64,000 bases of DNA from Paeniglutamicibacter antarcticus (GTDB lineage: Bacteria > Actinomycetota > Actinomycetes > Actinomycetales > Micrococcaceae). The position numbers and the translations under genes are program-made. The notes under the pieces are model-generated. The model ran no database searches. It saw nothing but the letters and a program-made list of their open reading frames with translations, and had not been told where the DNA came from. Positions 44,210-53,570 of this stretch are shown here, piece by piece (position 1 is the stretch's first letter; every line of letters starts with the position of its first letter). The DNA is taken from positions 216,557-280,556 of the forward strand of contig NZ_CZJT01000081.1 in NCBI RefSeq assembly GCF_900010755.1, written 5' to 3'.

Positions 44210-45367
44210 TTACACACATTTTACCATTCTTGTATGAAATAGACGAATTGCATTGAATTCTGTAAAATCTTTTCCGTCTAGTAAATCACTTCTAAGGCGC
44301 GCTTCAGCCGCGTTGAGCTTCTCCCCTAGCTGCCTGTCTACGGAATCGGAAAACTGATTTGACCCGCCAGGCTTAGGGGTTACTTCATTTAGTATTGGTC
44401 CTTCTGGCGACGCAAGAAGATCAATTCGAGCAAAAGGAGCGGGAATACTTCGACTTATTAACTCGGCAACATTGAAGTACTCTTCCGGAATCCCGTTCCC
44501 GGGAAATAATAATTTAGAGTACTTTCCAGTATCAACCTGGTTATTGCCAATGTCGTACCAACAGCGACGCACCTCTGGGGTGCGAATCGTCTCAAGCGCT
44601 AGGTGAATCTGACCATAGAACGAGTAGAACTTCAGGTCTCTTGCTGGGTCCGTGGGTGAGTGATCGCTTCTAATAAGCTTTTCTCGTATCCACAAATCTT
44701 CTTTGACCTGGCCATGATCAATATTCAACTGCATCGAACGACGCAGTTCGTCAATCGACTCTAAAGTTCTATTGTTGGGCAGATCAAGTATTTGGTGATC
44801 ATCAATCAAATAGACACCCTGCGACATCACCCCTGTGAGCGGCTTGACAACTGTTCCAGCCTCGAGGGTTAGGTCGGCGAGTGGCTTGGGTTCAAGCTCA
44901 AGTGCCGGGGTGCGAATTCCCAACAGCTCTGCAAATCGATATGCGTTCGTCTTAATATCTAGCAACCAAGCCGTATATTCGGGAGCCCTAAACGCCTTGC
45001 GACCTTCGAAGTAGATCTGGTTCCTAAAGGAAGCCGCGGGCTGACTCGCCGCTGTTGGACGAATTCTCCGAGGTGGCAAATGCTGCAAATTCTTGCCATA
45101 GTAGAATTTGAGCGATTCAATCGCAAAGATTTTTCCGCCAGGAGAGAAAAGCTCACATTTAACAATGCATTCACCAGGAGACAGTGCCGTCACCGCTGCC
45201 CAACTATCACTTTCGGATCGCGGGCTCGAATCTACTATTTCACCGTCGCTTACCAGATGGAACTCCACCTGATAACCCACCGGAAGTCTCGCCACTGTAG
45301 CAGTTAGAGACGAGCGGGATTGATTGACAATGATTTTGAATTCATTATTTTCTGACGACACAATCAT
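44210..45367 (-). CDS. TupA-like ATP-grasp protein with N-terminal beta domain
   Basis: A 385-residue protein. Residues about 1-95 look like an immunoglobulin-type beta domain (SSLTATVARLPVGYQVEFHL, ALSPGECIVKCELFSPGG). Residues about 110-370 resemble TupA-like ATP-grasp enzymes of teichuronopeptide synthesis: VVKPLTGVMSQGVYLIDDHQ (nucleotide-binding Lys and loop), KEDLWIREKLI, FYSFYGQIHLALE, IPAPFARIDLL and GPILNEVTPKPGGSNQFSD, with the metal-binding Glu and Asn. Such enzymes join a carboxylate to an amine, here perhaps an amino acid to a uronic acid such as ManNAcA (inference). The gene is AT-rich relative to the window and reads opposite to the giant glycosyltransferase. IS remnants lie on both sides. 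Confidence 0.65.
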   Translation of the reverse strand: MIVSSENNEFKIIVNQSRSSLTATVARLPVGYQVEFHLVSDGEIVDSSPRSESDSWAAVTALSPGECIVKCELFSPGGKIFAIESLKFYYGKNLQHLPPRRIRPTAASQPAASFRNQIYFEGRKAFRAPEYTAWLLDIKTNAYRFAELLGIRTPALELEPKPLADLTLEAGTVVKPLTGVMSQGVYLIDDHQILDLPNNRTLESIDELRRSMQLNIDHGQVKEDLWIREKLIRSDHSPTDPARDLKFYSFYGQIHLALETIRTPEVRRCWYDIGNNQVDTGKYSKLLFPGNGIPEEYFNVAELISRSIPAPFARIDLLASPEGPILNEVTPKPGGSNQFSDSVDRQLGEKLNAAEARLRSDLLDGKDFTEFNAIRLFHTRMVKCV

Positions 45368-46801
45368 ATGAACCTTCTATGCGATAACATCTGTAAATTT
45401 GCACTAATAACTACTGGATTTTATCACAAAGACATCCGATGAAGTAGTTATTGGTACAACTTATTGCATTAATGTCACTCGTCTGAATATCCGATATTTT
45501 CATCTCGACTGCGCGTAAACAGAAGCACTTGGAGCCAATTTTCCAGGAACGTCTTGCCCCCGACACCGAGGTTGCTGCAATGTCGTGAGCGACTGACCAC
45601 CTACGACTCTACAGACGCCACGGACGGTCGTCTAAAAAGAAGGCGAAAAGGGCCCATTGGTACTGGTGCTCTAAGATTATCGATTCAACAGAAGACTTTC
45701 CTTGCTATCTTCACTCACGAGCATCCACCATTGCCAACTGTTAGAAGCCTCTTGCACAGCGCCACTGCTTCGTGACGCCAGTCGCTAATGTTCTATGCAT
45801 TGTCCTCATTCCTGGGTCTTCTCTAGAGCCATGACATCCGCCTCGGTCCGGAATGGATCCCAACGGACGTACTATGTGCAGTGCCGTCTGGAGAAGAATT
45901 TTTTGCGGCCGTCGCCGTCTGGGCAACATGTGCTGCCTCAACCAGGCAGGGCATCGCAGGATTCTCGACACCTCGAGTGACCGCGTATCAACTTGCTCCG
46001 GTCTGACTAGATGCCGAGGTATTCAACCTAGCCTTGGACTCCTGGATACGTGCCCCGGTCCGTCGCAGACCTCGGCAAAGAAGTGCACGGCCTCAAATTC
46101 GGGGGCGAGCCCTTGTGCAGGCTGCCGTGGAGTTGGACTATGAACCAGACACCCTCATCCGACAGGTAGATGTAAGCATCTACACCGACGATCCCGCGAG
46201 TCAATTCGATCCTAGAATTCGTTCTGGCAGTCTTGGCAGCAAACTCGATTTAATCAATGCCCCGCACTCTGCGATGCTTCTAGTAGTTTCCGCATGCACG
46301 AGATGCCATTACTTTTGACCACCCTAGGAAATCCGCCAGGCACTCAAACTCTTTGAGGGCTGCCTCTGGTAGAAACTTCTGAAAGGGCACTGGCGGTTAA
46401 CTACAGGGGGCAGGAGAATTCGATAGCGTAAGGTCGTCGCGCTCACCTGTGGCGTCAAGGTCCCCGGGTCCTACAAGCTGCCCGAATTCCTGGCAGAACA
46501 CCGACGCTACGAGGAAACTGGCGATCCGCCAAGGTCGTTTGCCGCGTCATCTCGTTGCCGTCGGACCGCAGATGATGTCCCATTTGGGCGTCAACCTGCG
46601 CCAGCGTATCGGCGGTATCAAAGTCACCTGTGACATGTCCAAACATTCAGCCTGACAACTAGACCACATCGTCTGCAAGACCTCACAAGCCACTTTGCAC
46701 TAGCGCTGGCAAGTTTGTTCCTACGACGAGCTGCACTCGGCCTGTTAAGATGGATTAAGAAATCACCCTGAAATATCTTGCTGAAGGCATGGAAACTACC
46801 T
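45368..46801. other. 1.4-kb stretch without an intact gene
   Basis: The first 110 bp are AT-rich and may hold the promoter of the ATP-grasp gene. The rest shows only short frames, such as HDIRLGPEWIPTDVLCAVPS (about 45833), AVELDYEPDTLIRQVDVSIY (about 46129) and GVKVPGSYKLPEFLAEHRRY (about 46451). They look like fragments of decayed genes, but I could not assign a family. Confidence 0.45.
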
Positions 46802-49800
46802 ATGGACGATGAAACACGAGCACCCGGGAAATCTCCCGTCTCAGAAACCGGAAGCACTACTTCTAGAACCTCCGACGCCACGATGAGCTCCGCAGACATG
46901 TACCGTGCTCTTCGAAAGAAGGATCGACAAATTGCTGGGGAACGAGAATCCGTTAGCAAGTTGAAAGCTGAGTCATTCGCACTTCAGAAGCGACGAAACG
47001 AGCTGATTGCCCAGAATGCAAAGCTCAAGCGAGATCTTGACGCGGCTACAGCTGGTCTCCGCAAAGAGTATCAGGTTCGGATTCAGACCGAAAAACTATT
47101 GGCTAAAGAGACTGCTCGCGCTAATAAGTACAAGGATGCCTACAACCGACTAAAGTCGAATCCGGCAGTTAAGCTTTCGCGTGCGGTGACGTCGCCCGCA
47201 AGGAATTTGCTCGCGCTCGCCAAGAACAAACCAGGCGCTCAGGGCTTGACCGCAGTGGCCAATACCGCTCAAGATGCCAGCGCTCAGCTTACATCGCTAT
47301 CCGGTGCCAAAGCCCTGTTGAGCGAAGTAGCAACAGCCTACAAAGTCGACGGTAGCGCCTCGTCCGCTAGATCGCTTGCGGATAAATTGCCCGAGGATTA
47401 CGAACTCGACAAATCAAGCCAAGTCTTGCTGAACCAAATTGACGGTGTCATCCGGCTTGCAGCTAATTCCCCCTTCATCCCAGAAACGCAGTCGGGGATC
47501 GGTTATGTCCCACAGCCTGGGCGCATTATGTATTGTGCTCACAGCACCGGCGAATTCAATAGCAATGGCTATTCGACTCGGACGGCTGGTCTAACTGAGG
47601 CCCTGAACGAGTTGGGCACGGATCTGCTGGTGGCAGCACGTCCCGGATATCCGTGGGACAGCAAGACGACCGCCAAGGCACCTAGAAAGACCCGATTTGA
47701 AACAACGCCACATGGCGTACGGACCGTGTACAACCCGGGGACCTCATGGTCTCGCCGGGCCTTGGATCAGTACATCCACGAAGCCGCGGACGTTTACGCT
47801 CGCGAAGCTATGATCAACCGTCCGTCGAAGATCGTTGCTGCCTCAAACCATGTGACCGCACTTCCTGCTCTGATTGCCGCACGCCGGCTAGGCATTCCGT
47901 TCGCCTACGAGGTACGTGGACTCTGGGAAATCACCGAAGCTTCCGCAAAAGAAGGGTATGAGAATAGCGAACGCTTCGCCCTCGCTGTAAAGCTGGAAAC
48001 CCTTGTAGCCAAAAATGCTGATCACGTATTCGCGATTACCTCTCAGGTCAGGGACGAGCTCGTCCGTAGAGGGGTCGACAGCGAAAAGATCAGTTTGTTG
48101 CCCAATGCTGCGGACATCTATGAATTCGCTCCTTTGCGCCCCGAGCCTGCCCTGGAACAGAAGTACAAGCTCGAGGACGGACTCACGCTCGGGTACGCCG
48201 GCAGCGTCCTTGAATATGAAGGACTCGATATTGCCCTTCGTGCGATGTCAGAGCTCGTCGCCGACGGCGATGCCGTCAAGCTGATCATTGCCGGGGACGG
48301 ACCAGCGTTGGCAGATTTGAAGTCCTTGTCAGCTGAACTCAGTCTCGACGACTCAGTACAGTTCGTTGGTCGGGTGCCTTCCGCAGAGGTACCGCGCTTC
48401 ATCGAACTATTTGATGCAGTACTTTGCCCACGTATCAGTTCAGTCGTCACTGAAATGGTGTCACCACTGAAGCCGCTTGAGGCAATGTCTGCAGGCAAAC
48501 CAGTTATTGCATCTGACGTAGCACCCCTCGCCGATCTGCTCGGAACGGATGGGAATCGAGGTCTCCTGTTCAAGGCTGGAGATCATTCCGACCTTGCACG
48601 CGTTATCCGCGAGATCTCGTACGACAAGGCGAAGCGAAATGAGATCGGCCGCGAGGCTCGTCTTTGGATCACCAAGAACCGCTCGTGGTCAACGGTCGCC
48701 CAACAGCAACTCGATGGTCTCTCTCGCATTTCTGTCCAGGAACAGAAAACCGCTGGTAAGCATCTCGGCGATATGACGATCGCCTTGATCTCCGATGAGT
48801 TCACGCGTACCAGTATCAAGGGTGACGTGAAACTCGTGCTTCCGACTCCTTCCAATTGGAAGGAAGTCATTGCCGGAGCCAACGTGGATCTGCTTTTTGT
48901 GGAATCCGCATGGGAGGGCAACGGAGGTACGTGGACCCGAAAGGTCGGCCACTACGACGATGAAGAATGCAAGGAGTTGCGGGCCCTCATTTCCTATTGC
49001 CGGGCCGAAGGCATCCCTACGGTCTTCTGGAACAAGGAAGATCCGGTCCACTTCAACCGTTTCCGGGTAACTGCCAAGTACTTCGACCATGTCTTCACGA
49101 CAGACGCGAATTGCCTCAAGGACTACTGGGGGCATCGCGGAAGCCACCTCAAGACGCTCGCTTCGTTGCCGTTCTGGGCACAGCCTGGAATCCATAACCC
49201 GCTCCCGTCAAGTGAACCTATGCAGAACACGGTTGCATACGGCGGTTCATACTACGGCGAACGCTTTGAGAAGCGGTCCGAAGAACTCGTCCAACTACTG
49301 GACGCTGCGATTCTGCATGGACTGACGATCTACGATCGTCAGTTCAACAACCCGGACTCCCCCTATGTGTTCCCCGAGCACCTTCGAGAGTATGTCCAGG
49401 GCGGTTTGCCTTATACAGAGATGTTGAAGGCCTATAAGAACCACCCCGTTCACATCAACGTCAACTCGGTCTCGAACTCCCCCACCATGTTCTCTCGCAG
49501 GGTTTTTGAACTCGCAGCGTGCGGGACCCCGGTGCTTTCCGGACCCGGTTTGGAAATTGGCGGACTTTTCGGGAAAACCATTCCGACGTCACTGAACCAA
49601 AATGCCATGGACACGCTCGTGGCCCGATGGATGACTGATGAATCAGCAAGGCTTGAGGCTGCATGGGAGGCCCTACGGGTTGTCTACCGCTCTCACCTCT
49701 CTACGCATCGATTGGCATACGTCATGCGCATCGCGGGATTGTCTGTCCACGTGCCTTCACTGTCCAACTACAACTTGGAAGTTGCAGAGCTGACCGATGA

Positions 49801-51235
49801 AGTGGCGGCATTCATTGTGGCTCAAAGCCACCGACCGGCGCTGGTAGTCTCGTCAAGCAATACCGCTTCACCTGCTGCCATCGACATGTTGGCTCGAGCC
49901 AGCATCGCAATCTCCGACAGTTCGCCCGAGGAATACGATGGGATCGTAGCCAAAATGGACGAATCGTTGAATGATCCGTTCATCGCTGAAGATTTGGTAA
50001 CCGCGATGCAGTTCACCAAATCATCGAGTGCCTCCATTGATGACGCTCTTGCCGGATCTGAGAGCCACAATCTCTGGCACCGTAGCGCTGCCGATGGATC
50101 CACAGACGTCATGACTGGCCTCGGAACGACGAATTCAGGGAGTGTTGCCATTCGGAGGGTAGCCCTCACGCCAACGGAAACAAACGCCAACTATGACGAT
50201 CTGTTTGCTGCCATCGGTGAACCACTAAACGTGGTCGTTGCTGGACATGATTTGAAGTTTGCCGGCGACATTATTTCCAAGTTGGAGGCTGACGGGCACC
50301 ACGTTGTCATCGACAAGTGGGCTGGACATTCGCAGCATGATGAAGAACAAAGCCTGCTGTTGCTTCAAGACGCAGACGTGATCTTCTGCGAGTGGTCACT
50401 AGGCAACCTTGCCTGGTATTCACAACACAAGTTACCAGGCCAGCGTCTCGTGTCGCGTTTCCATTCTCAGGAACTCTTCACGAAGTACCCGACTCAGGTC
50501 GATTTCTCCAAGGTTGACCAGATCGTCTTCGTCGGTGAATTTATCCGACGCGTCGCTATCCGTAAGTTCGGGATACCTGATGAGTTGACCACAGTCATAC
50601 CCAACACAGTGAATCTGGAATCATTGGATCAACCAAAGATCAACGGTGCCGAATTCAACATCGGATTAGTTGGTATTGTCCCCGAACAGAAGGGGCTGGA
50701 TGTGGCACTTGATCTCCTCGCCGAGCTGAGGGAATCCGATGAACGGTACCACCTGTTTATCAAGGGACGCCGCCCCGAGGAATACTCTTGGATGGCAGAT
50801 CGGCCAAGGGAAATGGCATTCTACGAAGCCCAATACAGCCGGATCGAAATTGATCCACGCTTGCAAGGTGCGGTGACGTTTGACGAACACGGGAACGACA
50901 TGCCTGATTGGTACCGCAAGATAGGTATCGCTTTGTCGGTAAGCGGCTTTGAGTCGTTCCACTTCACGATTGCCGACGGCGCTGCTTCTGGAGCGATTCC
51001 TGTAAGCCTCGCATGGCCTGGATCAGAGCTTGTCTATCCTGCATCGTGGCTGTCAACTTCGGTTGCAGGTTTGGAAACTCGGATCCAAGGGTTAGCTGGC
51101 AATTCTGAAAACTATGAGCGGGCTGCGCTTGAGGCCCAAGAGTTCGCGAGGATCACGTACTCCGCTCGATCCACCCTCGATGCCATAACCGGAACACTGA
51201 CGAAATTGCATGTAACCGAGAGCACAAATAACTAA
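46802..51235 (+). CDS. giant multidomain glycosyltransferase
   Basis: A 1477-residue protein from ATG 46802; an in-frame TTG at 46778 is an alternative, and neither has a strong ribosome site. Residues about 40-110 are coiled coil (ALQKRRNELIAQNAKLKRDL). Residues about 239-645 are a GT4 module (YCAHSTGEFNSNGYSTRTAG, YEVRGLWEITEASA, GYAGSVLEYEGLDIALRAMS, EAMSAGKPVIASDVAPLADL). Residues about 657-985 are a DUF3880/CgeB-like module (LLFVESAWEGNGGTWTRKVG, GIPTVFWNKEDPVHFNRFRV, VFELAACGTPVLSGP). Residues about 988-1130 are a degraded GT2 module with KMDES (Asp1053) where a paralogue has KMDDDD. Residues about 1138-1477 are a second GT-B module (NVVVAGHDLKFAGDIISKLE, FNIGLVGIVPEQKGLDVALD). It may build several linkages of the wall glycan in one cytoplasmic protein. 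Confidence 0.88.
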   Translation: MDDETRAPGKSPVSETGSTTSRTSDATMSSADMYRALRKKDRQIAGERESVSKLKAESFALQKRRNELIAQNAKLKRDLDAATAGLRKEYQVRIQTEKLLAKETARANKYKDAYNRLKSNPAVKLSRAVTSPARNLLALAKNKPGAQGLTAVANTAQDASAQLTSLSGAKALLSEVATAYKVDGSASSARSLADKLPEDYELDKSSQVLLNQIDGVIRLAANSPFIPETQSGIGYVPQPGRIMYCAHSTGEFNSNGYSTRTAGLTEALNELGTDLLVAARPGYPWDSKTTAKAPRKTRFETTPHGVRTVYNPGTSWSRRALDQYIHEAADVYAREAMINRPSKIVAASNHVTALPALIAARRLGIPFAYEVRGLWEITEASAKEGYENSERFALAVKLETLVAKNADHVFAITSQVRDELVRRGVDSEKISLLPNAADIYEFAPLRPEPALEQKYKLEDGLTLGYAGSVLEYEGLDIALRAMSELVADGDAVKLIIAGDGPALADLKSLSAELSLDDSVQFVGRVPSAEVPRFIELFDAVLCPRISSVVTEMVSPLKPLEAMSAGKPVIASDVAPLADLLGTDGNRGLLFKAGDHSDLARVIREISYDKAKRNEIGREARLWITKNRSWSTVAQQQLDGLSRISVQEQKTAGKHLGDMTIALISDEFTRTSIKGDVKLVLPTPSNWKEVIAGANVDLLFVESAWEGNGGTWTRKVGHYDDEECKELRALISYCRAEGIPTVFWNKEDPVHFNRFRVTAKYFDHVFTTDANCLKDYWGHRGSHLKTLASLPFWAQPGIHNPLPSSEPMQNTVAYGGSYYGERFEKRSEELVQLLDAAILHGLTIYDRQFNNPDSPYVFPEHLREYVQGGLPYTEMLKAYKNHPVHINVNSVSNSPTMFSRRVFELAACGTPVLSGPGLEIGGLFGKTIPTSLNQNAMDTLVARWMTDESARLEAAWEALRVVYRSHLSTHRLAYVMRIAGLSVHVPSLSNYNLEVAELTDEVAAFIVAQSHRPALVVSSSNTASPAAIDMLARASIAISDSSPEEYDGIVAKMDESLNDPFIAEDLVTAMQFTKSSSASIDDALAGSESHNLWHRSAADGSTDVMTGLGTTNSGSVAIRRVALTPTETNANYDDLFAAIGEPLNVVVAGHDLKFAGDIISKLEADGHHVVIDKWAGHSQHDEEQSLLLLQDADVIFCEWSLGNLAWYSQHKLPGQRLVSRFHSQELFTKYPTQVDFSKVDQIVFVGEFIRRVAIRKFGIPDELTTVIPNTVNLESLDQPKINGAEFNIGLVGIVPEQKGLDVALDLLAELRESDERYHLFIKGRRPEEYSWMADRPREMAFYEAQYSRIEIDPRLQGAVTFDEHGNDMPDWYRKIGIALSVSGFESFHFTIADGAASGAIPVSLAWPGSELVYPASWLSTSVAGLETRIQGLAGNSENYERAALEAQEFARITYSARSTLDAITGTLTKLHVTESTNN

Positions 51236-51248
51236 TCTCGATCAACCC

Positions 51249-51280
51249 AGCCGTTTCATGAGGTGATGGCAGGCCGCTGA
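51249..51280. repeat. IS-terminus-like repeat, copy 3
   Basis: AGCCGTTTCATGAGGTGATG, then GCAGGCCGCTGA, eight bases after the giant transferase stop. Core shared with 38269-38304 and 43870-43898. Confidence 0.55.
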
Positions 51281-51510
51281 TTCCGCATTGCGATGTGGAG
51301 TCGGCGGTTTTGCTGTTTGTGGGCACGCTGACTGGTGGCTGTGTCGCCGGTCCGTGGTCACGGGTTCCACGCCCGGAGCTGTTTGTTGTGTTCTTTCCGG
51401 GCGGTGGCGTATGGGTTGGCGCACCGGATTAGGCTGGAGTTACGTTCGTGAGAACGCCAGGAACCCCGAATTCTCGGGTTTGCTGGCGTTTTTAGGTGCT
51501 GGGTGTCTGG

Positions 51511-53256
51511 CTACTTTCTGTGGTTTTTAGTGTGTTGGTCGATCAGGTCCATGGCCCGATATTGGCGTGGCGTGGGCAAGGAAAGCAGTTCAAAGGTTTT
51601 CTCGGTGCCGGGCACCATGGCGGTGTTCCGGGTCCGGGTCCCCAAGTGCGTCAGGCGGTCTTGGTAGCTGGTGGCCGTGGTCCCGTTATCGAGTTTCCGG
51701 GTGCTGGCCTTGGATGCCGCGGCGGCCGAGCGAACCACCTTCTCCACTGGTTCCTCAGGGGTTGAACAGTTCTCGTCGGTGAAGGTCAACGGCGCCCAGG
51801 CGGTGCGTAGGTGCCAGGTCAGGTGTGCGGCGAGCATGCATAGGAAAACGTGGGCGCGTGTGCGGTCCTGGGTGTAATGGCGGATCCCCAGGTCCCGTGT
51901 TTTGAGGGCCTTGAAAATCTTTTCCACGTTGGCCAGGGACTTGTAAGTGCGCACGATTTCGGGAGCATCCATGCTCTCTTCTGGGACGTTGGTGCGGATG
52001 ACAGAGATGCCGTCCAGGTCCGCTTTGCGTTTGATGGATGCGGGGTTGGGTTCAAAGGTGAACTTCTCATCAGTGATGACCAGGGTGAAGTGCTTGGCCA
52101 TGTTGTTGTTCCCCACGACTTTCCCCACGCGTACCCCGATCTTTCCGGCTCCTACCAGAGTTCCGGTGTCCACTGCTTTCTTGATGGTTTCGAGTTTCGC
52201 TTCGGTGGCTTCAAGCATGCTGGTGCGTTTGTGGTTCCGTCGTTCGGCCAGAGCGGGGTTGCGGCAGGCGATCAGGCGTTCCCCGGGGTAGTCGGGGAGG
52301 CTGATTTCGGCGAGGTTCTGTTGGTCAAGCAGGCTCATCTGCAATGGCACTGTGTCTTCGGCGAGTTTTTGGATGTCGGTGTTGCGCAGGGCTGTAACCC
52401 AACTGAAGTTGGCGTCCTTTGAGAGGTCTTGGACCCGGGCGTTGGTGATCGTGCCGCGGTCCCCAACCCTCACCAGGTCATCGACCCCCGCCAGGGCCTG
52501 GACCTCATCGGCGATCTGGATGAAGGCCGTGGGGTCCGCGGCGTTCCCGGGAAAGACGCGTACCGCGATGGGCAGCCCGGCCCGGGTGGCAAGCATCCCG
52601 TATTCGATCTGCTCGTGCCCGCGTTTCTTGTCCCGGGAGTACCCGAACTTGGCCAGTGGGTTGTGGGCTCCGGTCATCTAGGAGGAAAACAGGTCAAAGA
52701 GGGCCAGGTGTTCGGGGTTATGTTCGGGGCCCAGGTGGGTGCGGGCGAGGTGTTTTTCGATGCGGGGTTGCTGGGCCAACAGCCAGTCCATGGCTGCGTG
52801 GAGTTCATCGGTGCTTACCGGGCCGAGGTCAACACCGAGGGTGGTGTCAGCGAACCAGTTCAGGGTGGCGAGTTTCGAGGTCGGGTGGCAGATGCGGGCG
52901 GCCAACAAACCCATGACCAAGTCTCGGTTCCGGCAGGGAGGACCCAGTAGGGTTTCAAAGCGCAGGCCGCGGGCCATGGTGTGGATCGCCTCGAGGTGGC
53001 CGTGGGGCAGGGAACGCAGGATCTGCATGTGCTCGGTGGCTGCCACCAGGGTCTTGCCTTTCAATGATTCGCTCACATCATTGAGTGCCTGTTCGGGTAG
53101 GTAGGAAACGTTGCCCAGGGTTTCGTGGCGCACTTTCCCGTCTTCGCGGAAGGTGCGGCGTACCAGGGCCGAGCGGTAGATGACTTCCACGCCGACCTTG
53201 TTCACCCGGCGGGATGTGTTGATGGCTGCGTGCATGGCCTGTGAGCTATGCTTCAT
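51511..53256 (-). pseudogene. IS1634-like transposase gene interrupted by an amber codon
   Basis: Two stretches in one frame make a full transposase of about 580 residues. The first (53256 to 52681) begins MKHSSQAMHAAINTSRRVNK and ends LALFDLFSS. TAG at 52680-52678 stands where relatives have Tyr in a SSYxxG motif. The second starts at once with ATG (MTGAHNPLAKFGYSRDKKRG) and carries RVFPGNAADPTAFIQI, VGDRGTITNARVQD (second catalytic Asp), ADLDGISVIRTNVPEE and TYKSLANVEKIFKALKT (third acidic residue region). Apart from the amber codon the frame is intact, so inactivation may be recent. It differs in sequence from the decayed IS1634-like element at 31859. Confidence 0.85.
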
Positions 53257-53570
53257 GACCAGAATCTACGCTTGTTTGTTTCGAATGGAAGACTTTTCAT
53301 TGACTATTTAGTGGCTACAATTTTTGGGGTAGAACGTGGAAATGCCCCGGAACCATGCGGTTCCGAGGCAAATCCCTAACGTAACTTCAGTTTAATCGAT
53401 GAACCGATCATTTTTGTCTTGCTCATTTTGTCCTACGCCTAAGTCGTTGCCAAATCGATCCCACTCAAATTGTGGGCTCGCAATTCGGCGGTCCCCTCAG
53501 TAACATCGGACCATAGTCTTGCTCCACCGCACTTACAATTTGCTTCACGTGCTGATCCTCAAGCCTCAGA
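53257..53570. other. stretch between IS1634-like element and GT2 gene
   Basis: It should contain the right terminus of the IS (the sequence around CTACAATTTTTGGGGTAG at 53317-53334). A hairpin with arms 53343-53354 and 53359-53370 and an ATGC loop follows and has one mismatch. No gene is seen. The hairpin may terminate the leftward rmlA-BNR-GT2 transcript. Confidence 0.5.

Noticed and set aside
45741..46655. Several 60-95 codon frames in the gap before the giant glycosyltransferase
   Set aside because: They overlap each other, lack ribosome sites and match no family I recognise; probably fragments of decayed genes.
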